Shown: positions 8,279-14,708 of the stretch, piece after piece
How the letters are laid out: the number at the start of each line of letters is the position of its first letter
How positions within the stretch are numbered: the stretch's first letter is position 1
Origin: Pavlovales sp. CCMP2436
Lineage: Eukaryota; Haptophyta; Pavlovophyceae; Pavlovales
Length of the DNA: 18,692 bases
Direction: 5' to 3'
Assembly (NCBI GenBank): GCA_026770615.1
Contig: MU631611.1
Span: forward strand, 6,309 to 25,000
Notes under the pieces: model-generated
Seen by the model: only the letters and a program-made list of their open reading frames with translations
The model's database searches: none
What the model was told of the DNA's origin: nothing
Translations under genes and position numbers: made by a program

Positions 8279-9695
8279 TCAGCCAGCTGCAGCCATACGC
8301 TCGCGCGCCCGGTCGGCGAGCTGCTGCCAATTCTCGGGGCGCTTGCAGTGAAGATGCTTGTCCTCGGGCTATTGTTATGATTATCATTTATTATTTAGGG
8401 GTGGGCGGGGAGTCAGTTGATAGGTGGTGTCTCAACTCTAATGGTGATATATCGCACAATGCGCAGCGTACCGATAGTCGCGGCACCCAGAAGTGCGACG
8501 CCGGCTCAAGCCAATAGTGCGTTACCATCGAGAGCCGCGTCCGCCCCGGGTCGACGATTGCAGTGCCGCCGTGAATGACCGACGCCGCCCACACAATCAC
8601 ATCGCCCTTGAGCATCTGGGCGACGTGCTGGCGTAGACCTGCTGCCTCCATCGCGCTCGCAAGCCGCTCATGATAACGCATGTACTGCGTGATGTTCTCG
8701 ACACCGCCGGTGCGGGTCGGGGGCAAGTCGGGCTCGAGACCGAGCTGAGCCTGATCCCAGAGGCCGAGCCGCTGCGAGACACAGGACCGTGGGGGGGGGG
8801 TGCGTGAAGAAGTTGATGAATTAAGGCAAAGTGTGAGCGTGTGAGAGGGGGGGGGGGAGGGGGGAGTAAAGTAAGAGCGCGTACCTGAGAGCCGGGGTAA
8901 ACGAACAGCGGGCCCGAGTTTGCGTGGATGTCTTCAAGCGCCAGCCAGGAAGCCGTCATTCGGCCACGAACCGGTAGTGTGTCAAAATGAACTACGTCTG
9001 AATGAGCTGGCTGGGCCGTGCCGTACTTGAAATTCAGCGTCTGGAAGGGGACAGGCTGCGCATCGTTGTGCAGAAACGAGAGAAATCCTTGCATCTCCGG
9101 ATCAGTTGCCGCTCGCGTGACGAGTTCTGCGAGCGGGTCGGAGGTCTTCCACCTGTCTTGCAGCCGTTCCCTGCCGCCTTCCGCGCGGACGAACGAAGAG
9201 AGCTGCTCCATCATCGACGGGTCATTGGCGAAGGAGCACGGGGTGACGATGGCATAACCATCGGTGTGAAACTGCTGGTAAAGCTCACCGTAGCGGCGGC
9301 CGCGGCAGTCTTGTCTCGAGTCGGTGAGCCTGCGCTGCTGCTCCGCGTCGCCGGTCAACCCCGGCAGCGTGAAGCTCTCGTCGCAGCGGATGTGGGTGTG
9401 CCCCATCTTTCTCCCACGCATATTGTAATACCTATGCGGCGACAGAAGTCGAGGAGGGCAGTGGGCACCAGGGCAGTTAGAAGAGGGCCAGCACAGCAAC
9501 GAGCAGGCGAGCCGCTCACTTGCGGATGGCGTACGTCCTCATGCCGTAGCGCGCCGCCAGGAGCGGGTGCCGCTGCGCGTAGCACAGCCAATCGGCGTGC
9601 GTGAGGACCAACGGCGGCGGCGTGCGTTCGTAGACGTCGTCTGTCGGAGCCAAGCGCACGGCGAGCAACAGCGAGGCCACAACCGTGCAAAACAT
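8279..9695 (-). CDS. Phytanoyl-CoA dioxygenase (PhyH)-like protein, four exons
   Basis: The exons are 9695-9520, 9431-8885, 8771-8472 and 8368-8279. The introns of 88, 113 and 103 bp all begin GT and end AG and keep the frame, giving 370 residues. The product starts MFCTVVASLLLAVRLA, a likely signal peptide, so it probably enters the secretory pathway. The family consists of Fe(II)/2-oxoglutarate oxygenases. The Fe-binding His-x-Asp is visible in QPAHSDVVHF (His202, Asp204), the distal His in WAASVIHGGTAI (His308), and the 2-oxoglutarate-binding Arg in GRTRLSMVTHYW (Arg318 or Arg320). FVYPGSQ and ASWLALEDIHANSGPLF match the conserved core. The last exon replaces a read-through end at 8391: splicing joins WVPRLS to PEDKHLHCKRPENWQQL. 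The substrate is unknown. No operon logic applies, and the nearest other gene is more than 1.5 kb away. Confidence 0.85.
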
Positions 9696-9735
9696 GAGGA
9701 CGTACGCAATCCAACCGCTCGCCGCTCACCGTCGT

Positions 9736-9822
9736 GCTGCTGGCCCTCTGCTCGCCGCTGCTGGCCCTCTGCTCGCCGCTCGCCGCTCGCCGCTCGTCGC
9801 TCGCCGCTCGTCGCTCCCGTTC
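9736..9822. repeat. GC-rich tandem repeats in the dioxygenase 5' leader
   Basis: Two 21-bp copies of gctgctggccctctgctcgcc lie at 9736-9777, followed by degenerate ccgctcgccgctcgtcgctc repeats to about 9822. They lie between the likely TATA box and the dioxygenase ATG, so they probably fall in its 5' leader. Confidence 0.75.
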
Positions 9823-9846
9823 GTCTCAAAAGAAGACGTAAATTGC

Positions 9847-9919
9847 GTAGTTTGCACAGAGTCGCCCAAGTTGGGAGCACGCGTGCTGCAATTGGGTACT
9901 CAATATTATGTAGTTTGCA
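9847..9919 (-). promoter_or_regulatory. Duplicated TGCAAACTAC element
   Basis: TGCAAACTAC occurs at 9919-9910 and 9856-9847, exactly 63 bp apart, and in both copies is followed by a two-base variable gap and AAT. It sits in the presumed promoter or leader of the dioxygenase gene. A paired transcription-factor site is one explanation and an old local duplication is another. Confidence 0.4.
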
Positions 9920-9927
9920 TAAGGCGA

Positions 9928-9933
9928 TTTATA
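9928..9933 (-). promoter_or_regulatory. Candidate TATA box of the dioxygenase gene
   Basis: The minus strand reads CCTATAAATCGCC about 235 nt upstream of the ATG at 9695. Two copies of TGCAAACTAC lie just downstream of it on the same strand (9919-9910 and 9856-9847). Confidence 0.4.
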
Positions 9934-9959
9934 GGAACACTCATTACAAATTGATCTAT

Positions 9960-10414
9960 TTGCAGTACACTGCCGCAAAATTCGGCTTGGGCTAAAGTTA
10001 CGAGCGCGCTTCAAATTTGGCCTGTGATTCTTACCCGTGGCTGGCTTCGATCGTGCTTTACGCGGCGGTACGATGCACTTAAGACTCGACTCTTTGCTCA
10101 TCGTTTAAGCCTTCTGTGGTTTACCAGGATTTGCAGCGCGCTCGCTGTTCGCACGGGCCCGTTTCATGCAAAGAAAGCGCGACGCCCGAGCGCATGCCGT
10201 GTCACGCCGCAGAGCTATAAAACAAATCGGTCAATATAAATTTAAACCCGATTACATGTAACACATGTAATAATGATAACAACTCACCTACTATCTGGTG
10301 GGCCTTCAGCGTTCAGCGCATAGGCGTACATGCTGGCACGGCGAATTCACTCGCGAGAGTGATGTCATTATAAACCGACAACGATGAGAGGTCGACCGAG
10401 CGGAATAAATTACA
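9960..10414. other. Intergenic region without a clear gene
   Basis: No convincing coding frame was found. The region holds a CTATAAAAC TATA-like site near 10213, a 12-bp match (ATCGGTCAATAT, about 10226-10237) to the end of the MITE-like element at 17251, and the palindrome at 10251-10271. Confidence 0.5.
10251..10271. promoter_or_regulatory. Perfect palindrome, candidate protein-binding site
   Basis: Arms ATTACATGT and ACATGTAAT are separated by AAC. A perfect 9-bp dyad with a 3-bp spacer is operator-like in form. It lies 40 bp downstream of a TATA-like CTATAAAAC, but no gene clearly starts next to it. Confidence 0.35.
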
Positions 10415-10469
10415 CAGATCGGCCAAGGTCGGCGAGTGCGGCTTATTTCTTACTGGGCTTCGAAGCAAC
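10415..10469 (+). repeat. Left arm of a 55-bp inverted-repeat pair
   Basis: This arm is the near-exact reverse complement of 11103-11156. About 50 of 55 positions match, including CAGATCGGCCAAGGTCGGCG and the shared block TTACTGGGCTTC. The pair encloses 633 bp. See the right arm and the findings. Confidence 0.85.
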
Positions 10470-10621
10470 ACAAACACACACATAAATAAACACACCTATG
10501 CACATCACAAACTCGAATTCAGCCGTTGAAAAGGAACTCTTCAACCTGTTAGGGAGTTGCACGGGTGGTTGCATGCGCTGAGAGTACACGAAAAGCGATT
10601 GCTACATAAAAATTGCAAGGC

Positions 10622-10641
10622 TATATATATATATATATATA
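10622..10641. repeat. (TA)n microsatellite
   Basis: About ten uninterrupted TA units in AT-rich DNA, inside the inverted-repeat cassette. Confidence 0.9.
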
Positions 10642-10844
10642 ATCTAAGCGCCAAAATCGGCCACCGAACATGTCGCTCGAGGGAGGTTGCAGCGCTCAAA
10701 CCCTCCTCCGACCTCGACGCCGGCGCTGCCTCCTCGACTTCCGCGGCCGTGCGATCTTGCGCTTCGACGCGCTGCTCTTGCGCGCCGCTCGAGCACAACG
10801 GATTATACAACTACTCGTTTAAAGCTCATATATGTATACATATG

Positions 10845-10898
10845 CTTGACTTGAACTTGAAACACCACCAGCCCGAACCCCCCTTCATTAGTATACAT
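10845..10898 (-). repeat. Dispersed G-rich motif, copy b, flanked by direct repeats
   Basis: The minus strand reads GTATACTAATGAAGGGGGG, then TTCGGGCTGGTGGTG and TCAAGTTCAAG. The plus-strand 11-mer gtatacatatg occurs on both sides, at 10834-10844 and 10891-10901, leaving 46 bp between. This resembles a small insertion with a target-site duplication. Confidence 0.7.
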
Positions 10899-10914
10899 AT
10901 GAAAGAATTGAACG

Positions 10915-11090
10915 ACCAGTGGAGACTTATCCGGGTCCGGACGTATGTTTAGATATTTACGCAGCGTCTCATCAAAGCTCTTGCCTTGCTCATCGTCGAA
11001 GTCGGGCAGGTGCACCCTCGATTCTCTATAATGCTTGTTCAACTGGAAAGGATGTTTAGAGAATGAGTCTATACCCTCATACATACGCAT
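10915..11090 (-). pseudogene. Gene fragment or isolated exon of unknown function
   Basis: From ATG at 11090-11088 the minus strand gives MRMYEGIDSFSKHPFQL, then charged, non-repetitive sequence including HLPDFDDEQGKSFDETLRKY and LNIRPDPDKSPL. The frame then runs into motif copy b. Residue composition and codon choice look like real protein, unlike the shadow frames around it. It ends near a GT (PDKSPL|GT) that could be a splice donor. No family is recognised. It lies inside the 55-bp inverted-repeat pair and may be a captured gene fragment or an exon of a gene whose other exons I cannot see. Confidence 0.4.
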
Positions 11091-11102
11091 GGTATTAAAT
11101 GC

Positions 11103-11156
11103 GTTGCTTAGAAGCCCAGTAAAAATAAACCGCTCGCGCCGACCTTGGCCGATCTG
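11103..11156 (-). repeat. Right arm of the 55-bp inverted-repeat pair
   Basis: This is the reverse complement of 10415-10469 with about four mismatches and one gap. Outside the arms I found no convincing target-site duplication, so the cassette is not proven to be a transposon. Confidence 0.85.
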
Positions 11157-11218
11157 GCGCGTTTCGGGGATTTTTATTTATTATTTATTTTCGATCATAT
11201 ATCTGGAAGCTCAAGCAA

Positions 11219-11260
11219 GGCTAGACGCTGGCAACCGAGCTCAGTGTCAAGCCCGGTACC
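11219..11260 (+). repeat. Third, non-coding copy of the repeat found in the acidic protein gene
   Basis: GACGCTGGC, CCGAGCTC and CAAGCCCGGTA occur here with the same spacing as at 11401-11432 and 11521-11552. About 35 of 41 bases match the start of the 120-bp coding repeat, but the match stops at CCCGGTA and no open frame follows. It looks like a relic of an earlier repeat unit or exon upstream of the present gene start. Confidence 0.75.
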
Positions 11261-11420
11261 TGTAGCGGCGAGACCTCGCCTCGCGACGCGTGTGCAGTTT
11301 TCAATTTTTTAATAATAGTTCTTTTTACGTCCCCAGCAAATTATATCGCATTTTCTGAATATAATTTCTTGAGCGAGCGTCACCCTCACTTTGGAGGCGG
11401 ACGCTGGCCGACCGAGCTCA

Positions 11421-12815
11421 ATGGCAAGCCCGATAACGCTCGAGGAGCGCGCGGAGCAGCTGGCGGAGGCGGAGGCGGAGGACAAGCCGCCCAAGACACC
11501 GGAAGCGCTTCTGGAGGCGGACGCTGGCCTACCGAGCTCGATGCCAAGCCCGGTAACGCTTGAGGAGCGCGCGGAGCAGCTGGCGGAGGCAAAGGTGGAG
11601 GACAAGCCTCCCAAGACCACGACCATCACGGATCTCGGGTTCGTCACGCTCACGGCGATGGAGGAGCCGGAGCCGGAGGCAGAGGGGCCGGAGCAGAAGA
11701 CGGGGCTGACCGAGCAGACCGTCACCCCTCCGGCCAGCCCCGCCTCCTCATCGGATGCGGAGCAGGCGGAGGCGGAGCTGGCTGAGCCGGAGCCGGCGAA
11801 GGCAGAACTGGTGGAAGCGAAGCCGGCGGAGGAAAAGGCGGGGCTGGCGGTCTCGGAGGTTTCGGTCGCCCTTACCTGCTCGGCGCTGCGCGCGCTCGAG
11901 GGTGCCGCGTCGCTCGAGTTTGACGATGACGACGACGACGAGCAGGTGGAGCTGTTGGCCGACCGCGAAGACGAATTCATCCCGTGCGTGCACCCACCGT
12001 CTCCAAGCATTTCGGAGGATTCCGAGCCGGTCCGCAGCATCTGGCGCTGCGAGGGATCGGGCGAGGCGGGCGAGGACTCTGACGAGGTGGAGGAGGCGAC
12101 GACAGCAAGCACAGCCAGCTCGGTGACCGGTGGCAACTCGCCGGCGGAGTCGGCGGCCGAACTGGCAGCCGTCGGCAGCGAAGGAGACCAGCCCAAGGAG
12201 GAGGCACCAGGAGCGGAGGCGAAAGACGAAGAGTTTGCAGGGTCCGATGAGCCGCCGGCGGAGTCCGATGAGTGCACCGAGCTTGCAGCGGAGGTGGAGC
12301 AGCAGCGCCAAGAGGCGATGCCCAAGGAGAGCAGCGAGGCCGTGGGGACTCCTAAGGAGGGCAGCAAGGCCGTGGGGACTCCCGTGGAAGGCAGCGAGGC
12401 CGATACGATGCCCGCTTGCCTCGTGACCCCTCCGCCCGAGGCAGCAACAAGCAATGAGCTGCCGATCGCCGCCAAGGCGCTTCAACCCGCGCGAGGCTCA
12501 AACGGCGATCAGGAGGAGGCGGGCAGCTCAGCGCCGAGCGCCACCACTCTGCCCGAGGCATCAACCGAAATGACAGCGCCCAAGGCAGCAGCCGCAGCGT
12601 CAGTGGCAGCGCCAGAGCCAGCGGCCAAGCGCGGCTTCTTGCTGGAAGCTGCGCTCCAGCTGCTCGTGCTCGTCGCAGCGCTGCTCTTCGCGATGGCGAG
12701 CGTTCCGGAAGTCTCCCTGCCCTCTGGCTCGGGCATCTTCGTCTGCAAGCTGGCGGTGGGCGTTAACTGCGCCATCATCGTCCTCGCCGTGCTCGTCTCC
12801 GTGTGCTGCTGCTGA
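11421..12815 (+). CDS. Acidic, repeat-rich protein with two C-terminal membrane segments
   Basis: A single open frame of 464 residues starts at the first ATG (11421). The frame is open back to a TGA at 11370, and because the N-terminal repeat already begins before this ATG, an upstream exon remains possible. Residues 1-67 or so hold two copies of a 40-residue Glu/Ala-rich repeat (core TLEERAEQLAEA, EDKPPKT). A long disordered acidic region follows with a D6 run (LEFDDDDDDEQVELL) and three 10-residue GTPxEGSxA-type repeats encoded at 12324-12413. The last 65 residues contain two hydrophobic segments (FLLEAALQLLVLVAALLFAM and LAVGVNCAIIVLAVLVSV) separated by a short loop, ending in CCC, which could be lipidated. 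This suggests a tail-anchored or hairpin membrane protein facing the cytosol. I do not recognise a family. Confidence 0.75.
   Translation: MASPITLEERAEQLAEAEAEDKPPKTPEALLEADAGLPSSMPSPVTLEERAEQLAEAKVEDKPPKTTTITDLGFVTLTAMEEPEPEAEGPEQKTGLTEQTVTPPASPASSSDAEQAEAELAEPEPAKAELVEAKPAEEKAGLAVSEVSVALTCSALRALEGAASLEFDDDDDDEQVELLADREDEFIPCVHPPSPSISEDSEPVRSIWRCEGSGEAGEDSDEVEEATTASTASSVTGGNSPAESAAELAAVGSEGDQPKEEAPGAEAKDEEFAGSDEPPAESDECTELAAEVEQQRQEAMPKESSEAVGTPKEGSKAVGTPVEGSEADTMPACLVTPPPEAATSNELPIAAKALQPARGSNGDQEEAGSSAPSATTLPEASTEMTAPKAAAAASVAAPEPAAKRGFLLEAALQLLVLVAALLFAMASVPEVSLPSGSGIFVCKLAVGVNCAIIVLAVLVSVCCC
12324..12413 (+). repeat. Three 30-bp coding repeats
   Basis: Units at 12324-12353, 12354-12383 and 12384-12413 share AAGGAG/GTGGAA, GGCAGC, AGGCCGTGGGGACTCC. 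They encode KESSEAVGTP-type decapeptides in the acidic protein. Confidence 0.85.
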
Positions 12816-13087
12816 ACCGCCGCCTAACATCGCCGCCGCCTGACCTCGAAGATTGATCGTGCTCCAGAGGCGACTGCTGTCCACCAGTTCTGTCGGGCCT
12901 TCGGGGCAACACTTTGTGAAGCACATATGATTGACCATTTGTTGCTGGGCTGTGTGCACCGCACTGATCGTCTTCAAGCCTCGACTGATTCACAAAGCTT
13001 TTAAGAGCCAGTGACTGCTCGACATACTCTTGGGCCCTTGCAGTCTATCTGCTGGCAGTGACAGTGATCTTACTGTGTGAAAATATC

Positions 13088-13093
13088 AATAAA
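13088..13093 (+). terminator. Poly(A) signal of the acidic protein gene
   Basis: AATAAA lies in the sequence tatcaataaaaagc, about 270 nt after the TGA at 12813-12815, and is followed by T/G-rich sequence (tatgtatgtgtgtgtttgtgtgt) as expected for a downstream element. It supports a plus-strand transcript ending near 13110. Confidence 0.7.
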
Positions 13094-13222
13094 AAGCAGA
13101 CTCTCATCATAAGTACATTAATATGTATGTGTGTGTTTGTGTGTCCGGGCGTGTTGGAATTTATAATTTTAAGTCATGTAGTGTAAGTTTCTAGTTAAAC
13201 GTCCGTCCCCGGGAGAATCTCA

Positions 13223-13257
13223 CTGGATTTAAGTGTTGAAAAAACACTCAGATCCAG
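13223..13257. other. Short hairpin between convergent genes
   Basis: CTGGAT...ATCCAG and AGTGTT...AACACT pair around a GAAAA loop with a small internal bulge. The hairpin lies 41 nt beyond the stop of the small minus-strand frame at 13298 and 130 nt beyond the plus-strand poly(A) signal. It may be a 3'-end structure, but its function is unknown. Confidence 0.45.
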
Positions 13258-13297
13258 GGATCCACCCCGAGCACACGGATACCGTCCCCACCGCTGA

Positions 13298-13495
13298 TCA
13301 GTTCAGCCACACGTCAATCGACGACTGACGACTCTCGACTGGCGCGCTGACGACTTCCACTGCTCTCCCTCGCGTCGTCTGAAAATGCAGCACCGTCTGC
13401 GAGTGCGGCCAACCTTCGCGCATCCCAAACATTACTTCCTCGCTAGCCTGGCTCGCATATGTTGAGATTTTTGCCCCGGGGGGCAAAAACCACAA
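13298..13495 (-). CDS. Possible terminal exon of an unrecognised gene
   Basis: The minus-strand frame after a possible acceptor (GCCAGGCTAG at about 13452-13443) reads EEVMFGMREGWPHSQTVLHF and ends SRQSSIDVWLN before a TGA at 13300-13298. The residue mix looks like real protein and not like a shadow of anything on the other strand. It lies directly downstream of the LINE-like element, so it may be a host exon beside the insertion or the last coding part of the element. The upstream part of the frame (within the hairpin) is probably not coding. Confidence 0.3.
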   Translation of the reverse strand: MWFLPPGAKISTYASQASEEVMFGMREGWPHSQTVLHFQTTRGRAVEVVSAPVESRQSSIDVWLN

Positions 13496-13518
13496 ATATG
13501 CGCGGCTTATTTGCTAGC
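13442..13518. repeat. Large imperfect hairpin at the 3' end of the LINE-like element
   Basis: The arms start gctagc at 13442 and end gctagc at 13518. The centre is a perfect 10-bp stem, tttttgcccc and ggggcaaaaa, around a two-base loop. Most of the roughly 37-bp arms pair (for example gcatatgttgag with cacaaatatgc). It begins 6 nt past the stop of the last ORF of the element, the place where LINE RNAs often carry the structure recognised by their reverse transcriptase. Confidence 0.8.
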
Positions 13519-13523
13519 CCATT

Positions 13524-14702
13524 CTATCCCATCCCTTGACGGGGGTGGGCCTCGGACGCAGGGCTTTGAGTTGCGGGGTGTGGCGGGCTTGCTGGCTCAT
13601 GTTTGCATTTTGAAGACTTTGAGCTTGCTGGCTCATGTTTGGTTTTAGGTTTTCTGTCGCCCGAGTGGTGTGACAGCGTGGGTGACTGGCCGGTTTTAAG
13701 GGCCCGTTTGGTTGCTGAGCGTAGTATGCGTGAGTGGTGCATGACTATGACGGACTTGTCATGAATCAGTGCGTGCATGCGTGACGGGCCTGCTGTGGAT
13801 TCGTGGTTTATGGCGGGACTGGCTGGTCCTGTTTTGGGTTCGGTGGGACTGGCTGCTCCTGGTAGCAGTGAGGTTTTGGTTCGAGACGGTCTCTGGTTGC
13901 ATTCTTCCACGTTTGATGTGCGTAAGCGTTGCTGGCCTCTGCTGAGCCTGAGAGTGGGCTTAGGCTGCATGGAGAGTGTGGTCGGGTTTACACCTGTTAA
14001 TGAATCTTCATTATTCGTAGGTTGGTTGCGCACCAGGCACCTTCGTTTGGCAGAGGTGGTCAGTGCACTGGTGTCCGTTGGGGATATGGGCTCTTGCTGT
14101 ATAGTTGGCGTGGCCGTTGGGGATACGGGCTCATACTGAGCGATGCTGTCCGTTGGCGGTATAGGCTCATACCGCAGAAATGGTATAGCCGCTGGTGCCT
14201 CGATTTGGGCGATGCTGTCCGTTAGGGGTATGGGCTCATACTGCATAGGTGGTATGGCCGCTGGTGCTTCGTTTTGGGCGATGCTGTCTGTTGGAGGTAT
14301 GGGCTCATACTGCATAGGAGGTAAGGCTGATGGTTCCTTGTTTTGAGCTATGCTGTCCGTTGGGGGTATGGACTCGTATTGTATAGGTGGTATAGCCGCT
14401 GGTGCTGTGTTTTGATTCAGTTTCCTTGCTGCCCGCTCAGCTGTCTGGGCGGCCCACATCGCTACCTTAAACTTATACGCGTCGTATAGAGATATATTGT
14501 CCTTGGTTGACGCCGCAGATGCTTCGATTGCCGCTTCGCGTGATTTGTGCATTCTGAGGCTATGGCGTAGGAGAGTGTAGTGTAAGTCGCCGGGCTTGGG
14601 TGCGTCACCGGTGTCGACGTCCTTCTTTCTGAGCTCTTCTTTGACACTTAATCCTACCCTTCCGGTGAAGTAGTCCGGCCGAGATATCATTTGTGTCGCC
14701 AT
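13524..14702 (-). CDS. Second ORF of the LINE-like element, repeat-bearing and basic
   Basis: The ATG is at 14702-14700, three codon lengths after the first base of the polyprotein stop: TAA, then AAG TCA, then ATG. The product is 392 residues. Residues 1-97 or so look folded (PDYFTGRVGLSVKEELRKKD, SLYDAYKFKVAMWAAQTAER). Residues 98-210 are four to five 23-residue repeats (core YEPIPPTDSIAQ, encoded by 69-bp units), and the rest is a basic, Lys/Ser/Pro-rich tail (KPKTKHEPASSKSSKCKHEP) that could bind nucleic acid. No family was recognised. The frame is intact, unlike the polyprotein. A separate ORF downstream of the polyprotein is unusual for LINEs. Alternatively it is an unrelated host gene that happens to abut the element. 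Confidence 0.6.
   Translation of the reverse strand: MATQMISRPDYFTGRVGLSVKEELRKKDVDTGDAPKPGDLHYTLLRHSLRMHKSREAAIEASAASTKDNISLYDAYKFKVAMWAAQTAERAARKLNQNTAPAAIPPIQYESIPPTDSIAQNKEPSALPPMQYEPIPPTDSIAQNEAPAAIPPMQYEPIPLTDSIAQIEAPAAIPFLRYEPIPPTDSIAQYEPVSPTATPTIQQEPISPTDTSALTTSAKRRCLVRNQPTNNEDSLTGVNPTTLSMQPKPTLRLSRGQQRLRTSNVEECNQRPSRTKTSLLPGAASPTEPKTGPASPAINHESTAGPSRMHALIHDKSVIVMHHSRILRSATKRALKTGQSPTLSHHSGDRKPKTKHEPASSKSSKCKHEPASPPHPATQSPASEAHPRQGMG
14074..14413 (-). repeat. 69-bp tandem repeat array in the second LINE-like ORF
   Basis: Full 69-bp units lie at 14138-14206, 14207-14275, 14276-14344 and 14345-14413, preceded by two shorter degenerate units from 14074. Each encodes 23 residues rich in Pro, Ile and Ala. 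Because the period is a multiple of three, unit gain or loss keeps the frame. Confidence 0.92.
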
Positions 14703-14708
14703 TGACTT

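Noticed and set aside
8391..8471. Ending the dioxygenase at the stop codon at 8391
   Set aside because: The tail would be unlike the family, and a phase-0 GT-AG intron of normal size leads to a better C-terminal exon. The tail is probably intron.
13223..13257. Hairpin as a selenocysteine insertion element
   Set aside because: It lacks the conserved non-Watson-Crick quartet and apical AA, and neither neighbouring gene has an internal TGA that would need it.
13777..14346. Plus-strand frames with Gly/Tyr-rich repeats
   Set aside because: They are shadows of the 69-bp repeats in the minus-strand ORF. Their ends do not match any gene structure.
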